In this document: piece after piece, positions 18,892 to 28,809 of the stretch
How positions within the stretch are numbered: position 1 is the first letter of the stretch
How the letters are laid out: each line of letters opens with the position of its first letter
Assembly: GCA_023460975.1 (NCBI GenBank)
Contig: JAEWOG010000103.1
Span: 70,326 to 134,325, forward strand
Direction: 5' to 3'
DNA: 64,000 nt
Source of the DNA: Actinomycetes bacterium
Lineage (GTDB): Bacteria > Actinomycetota > Actinomycetes > Propionibacteriales > Nocardioidaceae
The notes under the pieces: model-generated
The model's database searches: none
What the model saw: only the letters and a program-made list of their open reading frames with translations
Told to the model about the DNA's origin: nothing
Program-made: the position numbers and the translations under genes

Positions 18892-18914
18892 GCCCCCGCC
18901 GAACCGGCGGGGGC
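18892..18914. terminator. bidirectional terminator between the lysyl-oxidase-like gene and etfA
   Basis: A perfect 10-bp stem (18892-18901 with 18905-18914) with a 3-base loop lies between two convergent stop codons. There is no long T run. Confidence 0.7.
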
Positions 18915-18949
18915 AACCTGTCGTACGAGGCTGTCGTCCGGGTGTGGAC

Positions 18950-19903
18950 TCAGCCCTTGCGTGCGTTGATCTGCTCGGTGGCAGCCGGGAGGACCGTGTG
19001 CAGGTCACCGACGACGCCGAAGTCGACCAGCTCGAACATGGGCGCCTCCGGGTCCTTGTTGACCGCGACGATCGTCTTGGAGGTCTGCATGCCGGCGCGG
19101 TGCTGGATCGCACCCGAGATGCCGTTGGCGACGTACAGCTGGGGCGAGACCGTCTTGCCGGTCTGACCCACCTGGAACGCGTGCGGCATCCAGCCGGAGT
19201 CCACGGCGGCGCGGGAGGCGCCGACGGCGGCACCGAGCGAGTCGGCGAAGTTTTCCACCGGCTCGAAGTTGCCGCCCGTGCCGCGTCCACCGGACACGAC
19301 GATGGCGGCCTCGGTCAGCTCGGGACGACCGGTGGCCTGACGCGGCTGGCTGGCGATGATCTGCGCGGTCTTGGCGGCATCCGAGATGGTCGGGGCAAAC
19401 GCCTCGACGGTCCCGGCGCCCTCAGCGGCCTCGGGGGCAGCGGAGTTGGGCTTGACCGTGATGATCGGGGTCCCCTGCGTCACCTTCGCGGTCACCGTGA
19501 AGTTGCCGGCGAACACGGACTGGGTCGTGACACCGCCCTCAGCCACGTCGACAGCGTCAGTGATCAGGCCGGAGCCGATCTTGATCGCGAGACGCCCCGC
19601 GACCTCCTTGCCCTCGAACGTCGAGGGGATGAGGACGGCAGCCGGAGCGGCCTTCTCCACCAGCTGGGCCAGCGCCTCAGCCTTGGGAGCCACCAGGTAG
19701 CCCTTGATCTGGGCGTCGTCGATCACGTACACCTTGTCCGCGCCGTACGCCTTCACCTTGTCCGCGACGGCTGCGGCCTGGTCCGGCGCGCCGAAGAAGA
19801 CGGCCGCGGGCGTGCCGAGACGACGGGCGATGGTGAGCAGCTCGTACGTGGGCTTCTTGACCTCGCCAGCGGCGTGGTCGATGACAACAAGAACGTCACT
19901 CAT
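18950..19903 (-). CDS. etfA: electron transfer flavoprotein subunit alpha
   Basis: Protein of 317 residues. The C-terminal FAD domain shows the family signature PQLYVANGISGAIQHRAGMQ followed by VAVNKDPEAPMF. ETF accepts electrons from acyl-CoA dehydrogenases and passes them to the quinone pool via ETF dehydrogenase. It is 12 bases downstream of etfB with AAGGAG before the ATG, so the two form an operon. It supplies electron transfer for the fatty-acid and acyl-CoA genes elsewhere in the window. Confidence 0.97.
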   Translation of the reverse strand: MSDVLVVIDHAAGEVKKPTYELLTIARRLGTPAAVFFGAPDQAAAVADKVKAYGADKVYVIDDAQIKGYLVAPKAEALAQLVEKAAPAAVLIPSTFEGKEVAGRLAIKIGSGLITDAVDVAEGGVTTQSVFAGNFTVTAKVTQGTPIITVKPNSAAPEAAEGAGTVEAFAPTISDAAKTAQIIASQPRQATGRPELTEAAIVVSGGRGTGGNFEPVENFADSLGAAVGASRAAVDSGWMPHAFQVGQTGKTVSPQLYVANGISGAIQHRAGMQTSKTIVAVNKDPEAPMFELVDFGVVGDLHTVLPAATEQINARKG

Positions 19904-19915
19904 GTCTCAGGCTCC

Positions 19916-20707
19916 TTAGATGAACTTCTTGCCAGCGAGGAACTCGACCAGCGCGGTGGCGCCCGAGCCGTCCTCGTCGGTCACGATCTCGCCGGCGGTG
20001 CGCGGCGGGCGAGCGGCCGTGTCCTCGACCTGGCTCCAGGCCACGGACAGGCCGACCTGACCCGCGTCGACGCCGAGGTCGCTGAGCGCGTACGTCTCGA
20101 GCGGCTTCTTCTTGGCGGCCATGATGCCCTTGAACGACGGGTAACGGGCCTCGCCCGTCTGGTCGGTCACCGAGAGGACCACGGGCAGCGTCGCGCCGAT
20201 GACCTCGGTGGAGCCCTCGTTGTCGCGCTTGATGCGGATCTGGTCGCCCTGGGTCTCGACCACCGAAGCGAGCGTGACCTGCGGGAGCCCGAGACGCTCG
20301 GCGAGCATCGCGGGGACGACGCTCATGCCGGCGTCGGTGGAGGCCATGCCGTTGACGACGAGGTCCACCGGGCCGATCTTCTCGATCGCCTTGGCCAGCA
20401 CCAACGAGGTCGCGACGGCGTCGGAGCCGGCGATGGCGTCGTCGATCACGTGAACGCCCTTGTCGGCGCCCATCTGCAGGGCCTTGCGCACGGCGTCGAC
20501 GGCCTTCTCGGGACCGACGCACAGCGCGGTCACCTCGATGTCCTCGCCCTCGCGCTTCTCCTTGATCTGCAGCGCCTGCTCGACGGCGTACTCGTCGAGC
20601 TCGGAGAGCAGGCCGTCGACGCCAACGCGGTCGACGGTGTTGTCCGACTCGAACTGCCGGTCGGCAGTGGCGTCGGGGACGTACTTCACGCAGACAACAA
20701 TGTTCAT
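19916..20707 (-). CDS. etfB: electron transfer flavoprotein subunit beta
   Basis: Protein of 263 residues starting MNIVVCVKYVPDATADRQF, the typical ETF-beta N-terminus, with a conserved DLVVNGMASTDAGM region. It binds AMP and forms the heterodimer with EtfA. The chosen ATG starts the conserved sequence; an upstream in-frame ATG would add 41 unrelated residues. AGGAGG lies about 22 bases before the ATG, further than usual. A TGTAAT-like hexamer is visible about 90 bases upstream. Confidence 0.95.
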   Translation of the reverse strand: MNIVVCVKYVPDATADRQFESDNTVDRVGVDGLLSELDEYAVEQALQIKEKREGEDIEVTALCVGPEKAVDAVRKALQMGADKGVHVIDDAIAGSDAVATSLVLAKAIEKIGPVDLVVNGMASTDAGMSVVPAMLAERLGLPQVTLASVVETQGDQIRIKRDNEGSTEVIGATLPVVLSVTDQTGEARYPSFKGIMAAKKKPLETYALSDLGVDAGQVGLSVAWSQVEDTAARPPRTAGEIVTDEDGSGATALVEFLAGKKFI

Positions 20708-20916
20708 GGTGGTTGGCCTGGCGGCCCCTCCTGTGTACTCGATCCTGGCCCGCCGCTCAGGGCAGGGCTGATCCACCGGATGTGTACCGGCGAGATTACA
20801 AGTGACTCCCCCATCGGGAAACATCCCCACGGGTGTGATCTCTCACAGTTCGTGCGCCTCACTCGACCCGCGGTCGACCCGCACGAACCCGTGGGCAACG
20901 ACACCGACGCACGAAT

Positions 20917-20944
20917 GCGGGCCCCGGGTGAGCCCGGGACCCGC
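20917..20944 (-). terminator. terminator of the secreted DUF6801-like gene
   Basis: Two 12-base arms (20917-20928 and 20933-20944) pair on the minus strand with one G-T wobble around a 4-base loop, 16 bases after the stop codon. Confidence 0.65.
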
Positions 20945-20960
20945 ACTCGTCACGCTGAGG

Positions 20961-21830
20961 TCACTTGACCTTGACGGTGGCCTTGCCTGCCGACGCCTTG
21001 TTCGTGTCCGACGCCGCCAGCGACGCCTTGAGGGTGTACTTGCCCTTGACCTTGATCTTCTTGATCTTGACCGTGGCCTTGCCGTTCTTGACGGTCGCGG
21101 TGACCTTCTTCTTGAACTTCTTGGGGCCCTTGACGTTGACGGTCACCGTGCCGTCGGTCACGCCGGTGACGGCGACCTTGGCGGTGATGGTGCCCTTCTT
21201 GTACTTGGCGCTCACCTTGGTGGTGGTGTCCACGGCCACCGGGGCGCTGCCCGAGTGGATGGTGTCGATCGTCAGGTCACCCGCGGCCGGCTTCGTGCAG
21301 ACGAGGTCCGCCGCTGCCACGCCCGCCGGAGCGCCGCCCTTGAAGAGCTTGAGGTCGACACGGAACTTGTCCGCACTGATCACGTGCTTGGCGCCCAGCG
21401 CGCCGCCGGTCACGGCGAACATCGGGCCGGTGGCGTTGACGGTGAAGGCCGCAGCCGTCACGGGCGTGCGCGCGATCGTGAACACGGAGTCCTGCGCCAC
21501 GCCGTCGGTCACCGTGGTGAGCGTCGCGGTGCCCTCGATCGTGTCGGCACCCACCAGGTCACCGGTGATCAGCTGGGCGACGTTGAGGGGCACGTCCACC
21601 TTGGCGGTGCCGTTGAGCACCGGCGTGGCCACGCCCGGGTCGACGCTCGCGGGCGCGTCGGTGTCGAAGGAGACCTCCAGGTCCACCGGGGCCATGCTCA
21701 ATGCCATGCAGTTGTACTTGAGCTTGGCGGACTCTGCCTGCGCAGGAGCCGTCAGCACAGCACCGGAGCCCACGACGAGTGCGGCAGCACCGAGGCTGGC
21801 CGCAATGCGCGACTTGAGCGAGTAGGACAT
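20961..21830 (-). CDS. secreted Ig-like protein, DUF6801-like N-terminal domain
   Basis: Protein of 289 residues. A signal peptide (about 1-32, ending in APAQA-ES) is followed by a domain starting KLKYNCMALSMAPVDLEV with paired Cys, which I associate with DUF6801. A Lys-rich C-terminal segment of about 95 residues (VSAKYKKGTITAKVAVTG onward) looks like a bacterial Ig-like beta sandwich. An exported, cell-surface or matrix-binding role is inferred; no enzyme motif is seen. GGGAGG lies seven bases before the chosen ATG. The leader carries a hairpin and a GATCACGTGATC palindrome. Confidence 0.72.
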   Translation of the reverse strand: MSYSLKSRIAASLGAAALVVGSGAVLTAPAQAESAKLKYNCMALSMAPVDLEVSFDTDAPASVDPGVATPVLNGTAKVDVPLNVAQLITGDLVGADTIEGTATLTTVTDGVAQDSVFTIARTPVTAAAFTVNATGPMFAVTGGALGAKHVISADKFRVDLKLFKGGAPAGVAAADLVCTKPAAGDLTIDTIHSGSAPVAVDTTTKVSAKYKKGTITAKVAVTGVTDGTVTVNVKGPKKFKKKVTATVKNGKATVKIKKIKVKGKYTLKASLAASDTNKASAGKATVKVK

Positions 21831-21915
21831 GGGTTTCCCTCCCAGGAACGGGGTCGCCGGGGGCACGAGCACGGCTCGTGGCGACCAGTTGTGACACGGT
21901 GTTGCACGTGAAGTT

Positions 21916-21927
21916 GATCACGTGATC
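21916..21927. promoter_or_regulatory. 12-bp palindrome upstream of the secreted protein gene
   Basis: GATCACGTGATC is a perfect palindrome about 86 bases upstream of the start. A second CACGTG-containing stretch (GTTGCACGTGAAG) lies ten bases away. It may be an operator; no regulator is assigned. Confidence 0.3.
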
Positions 21928-22005
21928 GTTGCCTCACCGTACACAACGACCCAAGGCCACAACCCCCGAATCAGCGAGGGGACCGACGACTCCGCCGAGG
22001 CCCGG

Positions 22006-22314
22006 TCAGCGCTTGGCCGGGCGGACGAACCGAGACAGGGCCCCGCCAACGCACAGGTAGACCAATGCACCCAGCGCACAGTTGGCGACACCGCTCTTGA
22101 CCCGGCCCCACTCGCCCTCGAACTCGAAGACGCCGGAATAGGGCGAGAACGCGTCCATACCCAGCAGGTCGGCGCCACGGATCACGGCGCGCACGGCGTC
22201 GATTCCCGGGTCAGCCCGCAGCGCGATGAGCACCGCGGCGATGGTGAAGATGAGCGCTGATGCGACCGCGGCGGCCCACAGCAGCGTCGCGAGAACGGCC
22301 CGAAGCGTCGACAT
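22006..22314 (-). CDS. hypothetical two-helix membrane protein
   Basis: Protein of 102 residues with an N-terminal membrane segment (about 8-32) and a second one near 78-93, joined by a polar loop with SPYSGVFEFEGEWG. I do not recognise a family. It lies nine bases after the enoyl-CoA hydratase stop, with GGGGGAG before the ATG, so it is probably the second gene of that operon. It ends with a basic cytoplasmic-type tail (RFVRPAKR). Confidence 0.65.
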   Translation of the reverse strand: MSTLRAVLATLLWAAAVASALIFTIAAVLIALRADPGIDAVRAVIRGADLLGMDAFSPYSGVFEFEGEWGRVKSGVANCALGALVYLCVGGALSRFVRPAKR

Positions 22315-22323
22315 CTCTCCCCC

Positions 22324-23100
22324 TCAACGCCCGACGAACGTGGCTTTGCCGGGGCCGTTGTCCACGAAGGAACGCATGCCGGCCACACCGTCCTCGGTGG
22401 CGAACACCCCGGCGAACTGCGCGCGCTCGATCTCCAGGCCCGTGTCGAGATCCACCTCGAGGCCCCGGTCGATGCATTCCTTGGCCGCTCGTACGGCCAG
22501 CGCCGCGGCGCCGTTGAACTGCGCGGCCCACTCCACGGCAGCCGGGTAGACCTCCTCGGCGGGCAGCACGCGGTCGACGAGGCCGATGGCCAGCGCCTCG
22601 TCCGCCTTGACGTGCCTGCCCGTGAAGATCAGGTCCTTCGCGCGGCTCGGTCCGACGAGTCGGCTCAGGCGCTGGGTCCCGCCCGCGCCCGGGATGATGC
22701 CCAGGAGCACCTCAGGCTGGCCGAAGGTCGCGTTCTCAGCCGCGAACCGCAGATCCGCCGCCAGCGTGAGCTCGCACCCTCCACCCAACGCGTAGCCGTT
22801 GACGGCCGCGATCACAGGCTTGGGGATACGGGCGATCGCGGTGACCGCGGACGAGACCGACGCGGAGGCCTTGACCATGTCCGCGTACGACATGTCGGCC
22901 ATTTCCTTGACGTCGTTGCCGGCGGCGAACACGCGCTCGCCACCCCACACGACGACGGCGCGGACGTCGTCGCGCTCGGTCACCTCGGCGGCAGCGGCGC
23001 GCAGGTCGGCCTGGAGTCCGAAGCTGATGGCGTTCATCTTCGGGCGGTTCAGCCGGATCGTGGCGACCCCCTCGCTCACGGTGACCTCAACGAACTCCAT
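22324..23100 (-). CDS. enoyl-CoA hydratase/isomerase family protein
   Basis: Protein of 258 residues with a crotonase fold. VNGYALGGGCELTLAADLRFAA forms the oxyanion-hole segment and GIIPGAGGTQRLSRLVG carries one catalytic Glu region (PEVLLGIIPG). It hydrates trans-2-enoyl-CoA in beta-oxidation, or crotonyl-CoA in the acetyl-CoA to crotonyl-CoA route that feeds Ccr. It keeps the Glu positions expected for a true hydratase. The start at 23100 (MEFVEVTVSEGVATIRLNRP) fits the family; upstream reading is promoter. GGAGAGGAAG serves as Shine-Dalgarno. Confidence 0.92.
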   Translation of the reverse strand: MEFVEVTVSEGVATIRLNRPKMNAISFGLQADLRAAAAEVTERDDVRAVVVWGGERVFAAGNDVKEMADMSYADMVKASASVSSAVTAIARIPKPVIAAVNGYALGGGCELTLAADLRFAAENATFGQPEVLLGIIPGAGGTQRLSRLVGPSRAKDLIFTGRHVKADEALAIGLVDRVLPAEEVYPAAVEWAAQFNGAAALAVRAAKECIDRGLEVDLDTGLEIERAQFAGVFATEDGVAGMRSFVDNGPGKATFVGR

Positions 23101-23203
23101 GCCTGCTTCCTCTCCTCGCCCGGATGTGGTGACGGCCTGTACGGGACACGCGCACCGTGGGGTGCATTCTGCCCGCCTGCCCCCACCCGGTGACAATGGG
23201 TTG

Positions 23204-25363
<2,160 letters not shown>

Positions 25364-25397
25364 CGTCTCAGGGTCCCAGGCGTCCCAGGCATTGCAG

Positions 25398-25421
25398 GTT
25401 CCCCCGCATCTGCGGGGGAAC
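25398..25421 (+). terminator. terminator of glgX
   Basis: An 11-base inverted repeat (25398-25408 with 25411-25421) forms a stem of GTTCCCCCGC type, 35 bases after the glgX stop. It is one copy only. The rest of the 172-base convergent gap holds a weaker GC-rich hairpin and no other feature. Confidence 0.6.
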
Positions 25422-25535
25422 TGGAACTTCCGGGCCGTTGCACAGCACCAGAAGTTCAGGACACGCCCACGAAGTTCACCCGGGAGCCGTACGGGCACAC
25501 CCGATCCCCGCCCGGCGTCTCCGGGCGACCAGCGC

Positions 25536-26120
25536 TCACAGGTCGGTCGGCAACCCCGAACGGACGAGTGCCAACACATCGTCCGTGCCGCGCAGTGCCG
25601 CGACGATCACGGGAGCCGGGCTCGCGAAACGACCCGGCAGGTCGGCCTCCCCCGCTGCGGGATCCACGGGCCAGGCCAGCCGCTCCTCGGTCAGGGAGAA
25701 CTGCGCGTCCACCCCTGGTTTGTTGCCCCGCGGGTCCTGCCGGTGCCACGCGCCCCCGACGTGAACGGCGACCAAGCCGTGCAGCATGAAGACGTCACCC
25801 TCGCGCAACCGCTGGTAGCACAACGCCGTCGGAATCCCTTCCGTACGCAGCAACGCGGCCAGCAGGTGCGACTTGGCGTAGCAGAGCCCCACCCGCTCAC
25901 GCAGCACGTCGGAGGCCGACAGGGTGACGCGCGGATCAGCGGCATCGATCGAGTGGGCAACCTCGTCGCGCACCCACTCGAACGCCGCGCGGGCGTACGC
26001 CTCCGTGCCCTCGCCGGCCGCACTCCTCAACTCGGCAGCCAGACGCATCACGTCCGGGTGCCGCGCCTCGACCACGTCGTCAGCCGCCAGGAACCGCTGC
26101 AGGTCGTCACTCCCAGTCAT
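25536..26120 (-). CDS. transglutaminase-like domain protein
   Basis: Protein of 194 residues. The Cys of the papain-like triad is in RVGLCYAKSHLLAALLRTEG, the His in HGLVAVHVGGAWHRQDPRG and the Asp directly after. This is a transglutaminase-core superfamily protein; most bacterial members are proteases or peptide amidases of unknown substrate. It follows glgP by 20 bases on the same strand. The ATG lies six bases after TACGGT (26127-26132), so it may also have its own leaderless promoter inside the glgP 3' region or gap. Confidence 0.82.
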   Translation of the reverse strand: MTGSDDLQRFLAADDVVEARHPDVMRLAAELRSAAGEGTEAYARAAFEWVRDEVAHSIDAADPRVTLSASDVLRERVGLCYAKSHLLAALLRTEGIPTALCYQRLREGDVFMLHGLVAVHVGGAWHRQDPRGNKPGVDAQFSLTEERLAWPVDPAAGEADLPGRFASPAPVIVAALRGTDDVLALVRSGLPTDL

Positions 26121-26140
26121 CGCGCGACCGTACGCCGCCC

Positions 26141-28723
26141 TCAGTCGGGCAGCGCCACCAACCCCAGTTCGGCCACAGAGACCAGCGACGCGTGACGCGG
26201 CACCACGCGCACCGTGTAGCCCAGAGAGCCCGAGCGGTCGAGGCCGACGGTGACGTCGAAACGGTGTCGGTTGCCCTCGTACGACTCGGTCGCCGTCATC
26301 GGCAGCACCGCGCGGTCGAGGAGCTCGTCCTCGGCCCCAACCCGACCGTGGACCACCTGGACCTCGACGTCGTCGACACCCAGGTCGCCCAGGGCCACGT
26401 ACGCCCGCACCGCCAGGTCGGCGCCGACCTGGACGACATCGTCCACCCCGTGCGACTCCACGTGCTCGACCCGTACGCCGCTCCAGCCGCCGCGGATCCT
26501 CGCCTTCCACTCGGCCAGCTCACGCGCTCCGGCGAAGTCGTGGTTGAGCGCGGCGGCGGTCCGGGCCGCGGGGGCGTAGAGCTCGCGGACGTAGTCGCTG
26601 ACCTGTCGCGTCGCGAGCACCTTGGGCCCCAGCGACTTCAGGGTGTGACGCACCATGTCGATCCAGTCGCCGGGCACCCCTGCCTCGTCGCGGCTGTAGA
26701 AGCGGGGGGCGACTTCCGACTCGATGAGGTCGTAGAGGGCCGCCGCCTCGAGATCATCGCGCCGGTCGGCGTCCTCGATGCCGTCCGCGGACGGGATCGC
26801 CCAGCCGTTGTGGCCGTCGAACCACTCGTCCCACCAGCCGTCGAGGATGGACAGGTTGAGGCCGCCGTTGAGGGCGGCCTTCATGCCCGAGGTGCCGCAC
26901 GCCTCGTACGGGCGCAGCGGGTTGTTGAGCCACACGTCGCAGCCGGGGTAGAGCGGCTGCGCCATCGCGATGTCGTAGTTGGGCAGGAACGCGATGCGGT
27001 GGCGCACCTGCGGGTCGTCGGCGAAGCGCACCATCTCCTGGATCAACCGCTTGCCGGTCTCGTCGGCGGGGTGCGACTTGCCGGCGATGACGAGCTGCAC
27101 CGGGCGCTCGGGGTCGAGAAGGAGCCGCTTGAGGCGCTCGGGGTCACGCAGCATCAGAGTCAGCCGCTTGTAGGTCGGCACCCGCCGCGCGAACCCAATG
27201 GTCAGCACGTCGGGGTCGAGCGCAGTGTCGATCCAGGTGCGCTCGGCTGCGGCGAATCCGCGCTTGGCGGCCGAGCGCTCGAGCCGCTTGCGGGCATCGC
27301 GCACGAGCCGCTCCCGCAGGTCCCGCTTCAGGGACCAGATCTCGGCGTCACTCACCTGGTCGAGCACCTCGAAGTACGGGTCCACGTCGTCAGAGGTCAC
27401 GTCGACGCCGCGACCGGCCACGAGCTCGAAGATCTCGGGAGCCACCCAGGTGGGGGCGTGCACGCCGTTGGTGATGGATCCGATCGGGACGTCGGCCTCG
27501 TCGAAGGCGGGCCACAGTCCGTTGAACATCCCGCGGCTGACGTGACCGTGCAGTTGCGAGACACCGTTGGCGCGCTGGGCCAGGCGGAAGCCCATCACGG
27601 CCATGTTGAAGACGCCTGGATCGCCATCGGCGTAGTCCTCGGCCCCCAGAGCGAGCACGCGCTCGACCGGCACGCCGGGGGTCGGCGACCCTGCGCCGCC
27701 GAAGTACTGCTCGATGAGCTCGCGCGAGAACCGGTCGATCCCGGCCGGGACGGGGGTGTGCGTGGTGAACACGGTGCCGGCCCGGGAGAGCTCGAGCGCG
27801 GTGTCGAAGTCCAGACGCGGGCCCGCGGGATCCACGGTGAGCTCTCGGATGCGCTCGATGCCCAGGAACCCGGCGTGGCCCTCGTTGGTGTGGAAGACCT
27901 CCGGAGCCGGGGCGCCGGTGATCTCGGACCACACGCGCAGCGCCTTGACGCCGCCGACGCCCAGCAGCAGCTCCTGGCGCAGCCGGTGCTCGGAGGTGCC
28001 GCCGTAGAGGCGGTCGGTGACGTCGCGGTACTGCTGGCTGTTCTCCTCCACATCGGTGTCCAGGAGCAGCAGCGGCACCCGCCCGACGTGCGCGACGTAG
28101 ATGTCCGCCACGAGGTCGGGGCCCTCCGGCAGGGGCAGGCGCACCTTCGCGCGCGACCCGTCTGCCCTGCGCAGCACGCTCAGCGGCAGCTCGTCCGGGT
28201 CGAGGACGGGATAGGTCTCCAACTGCCAGCCGTCCCGACTCAGGGACTGCTTGAAGTAGCCGTGCTTGTAGAGCAACCCGACGCCGATGACGGGGATGCC
28301 GAGGTCGGAGGAGGCCTTGAGGTGGTCGCCGGCGAGGATGCCGAGGCCGCCGGAGTATTGCGGGAGGACCGAGGTGATGCCGTACTCCGGCGAGAAGTAC
28401 GCGATCGAGCGCGGCCAGCCACCGTCCTGTCGGTGGTACCACCGCTCACCGCTCAGGTACGCCTTGAGGTCGTCGACCAGCACGGTGGTCTCGACGAGGA
28501 ACTCCTCATCGGCAGCGAGCTCGTCGAGCCGCGCGGGCTCCACAGCCGCGAGCAGGCGGACGGGATCGTGACGCACGGCCTCCCACAACTGGGCGTCGAT
28601 CCGCTCGAACAGGCGCTGCGTCCTGGGATGCCAGGACCACCGCAGGTTGCCCGCCAGGAGGGTGAGTCCGCCGAGCACCTCGGGGAGGACCGGGCGCACG
28701 CTGAACCGTCGAATCGCTCGCAT
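26141..28723 (-). CDS. glgP: alpha-glucan phosphorylase (DUF3417-type glycogen phosphorylase)
   Basis: Protein of 860 residues. An N-terminal DUF3417 segment is followed by the phosphorylase core. The sugar-phosphate and pyridoxal-phosphate region LNNPLRPYEACGTSGMKAAL has the conserved Lys that holds PLP. It releases glucose-1-phosphate from alpha-1,4-glucan ends. It is divergent from glgE, with a 14-bp LacI-like palindrome between them. The ATG lies six bases after TAGGGT (28730-28735), so the transcript is leaderless and the palindrome sits just upstream of its promoter. Confidence 0.95.
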   Translation of the reverse strand: MRAIRRFSVRPVLPEVLGGLTLLAGNLRWSWHPRTQRLFERIDAQLWEAVRHDPVRLLAAVEPARLDELAADEEFLVETTVLVDDLKAYLSGERWYHRQDGGWPRSIAYFSPEYGITSVLPQYSGGLGILAGDHLKASSDLGIPVIGVGLLYKHGYFKQSLSRDGWQLETYPVLDPDELPLSVLRRADGSRAKVRLPLPEGPDLVADIYVAHVGRVPLLLLDTDVEENSQQYRDVTDRLYGGTSEHRLRQELLLGVGGVKALRVWSEITGAPAPEVFHTNEGHAGFLGIERIRELTVDPAGPRLDFDTALELSRAGTVFTTHTPVPAGIDRFSRELIEQYFGGAGSPTPGVPVERVLALGAEDYADGDPGVFNMAVMGFRLAQRANGVSQLHGHVSRGMFNGLWPAFDEADVPIGSITNGVHAPTWVAPEIFELVAGRGVDVTSDDVDPYFEVLDQVSDAEIWSLKRDLRERLVRDARKRLERSAAKRGFAAAERTWIDTALDPDVLTIGFARRVPTYKRLTLMLRDPERLKRLLLDPERPVQLVIAGKSHPADETGKRLIQEMVRFADDPQVRHRIAFLPNYDIAMAQPLYPGCDVWLNNPLRPYEACGTSGMKAALNGGLNLSILDGWWDEWFDGHNGWAIPSADGIEDADRRDDLEAAALYDLIESEVAPRFYSRDEAGVPGDWIDMVRHTLKSLGPKVLATRQVSDYVRELYAPAARTAAALNHDFAGARELAEWKARIRGGWSGVRVEHVESHGVDDVVQVGADLAVRAYVALGDLGVDDVEVQVVHGRVGAEDELLDRAVLPMTATESYEGNRHRFDVTVGLDRSGSLGYTVRVVPRHASLVSVAELGLVALPD

Positions 28724-28744
28724 CCGGACACCCTAGGGCAACAA

Positions 28745-28758
28745 TTGGAACGTTCCAA
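28745..28758. promoter_or_regulatory. LacI-type operator candidate between glgP and glgE
   Basis: TTGGAACGTTCCAA is a perfect 14-bp palindrome with the central CG typical of LacI/GalR operators. It lies ten bases upstream of the glgP -10 hexamer and about 40 bases upstream of the glgE -10-like hexamer, so it could control both. Confidence 0.5.
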
Positions 28759-28809
28759 GACCCGCGTCCACGTTTGCATCTGGCGCCTTGCACCGACCAA
28801 GGTGGACCC

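Noticed and set aside
18944..20968. Long plus-strand open frame opposite etfA and etfB
   Set aside because: ETF genes on the minus strand have full family signatures; the plus frame is a shadow.
25398..25421. GC-rich palindrome reminiscent of a type I-E CRISPR repeat (GTTCCCCCGC...)
   Set aside because: It is present once, with no spacer-repeat pattern and no cas genes; its place after glgX fits a terminator.
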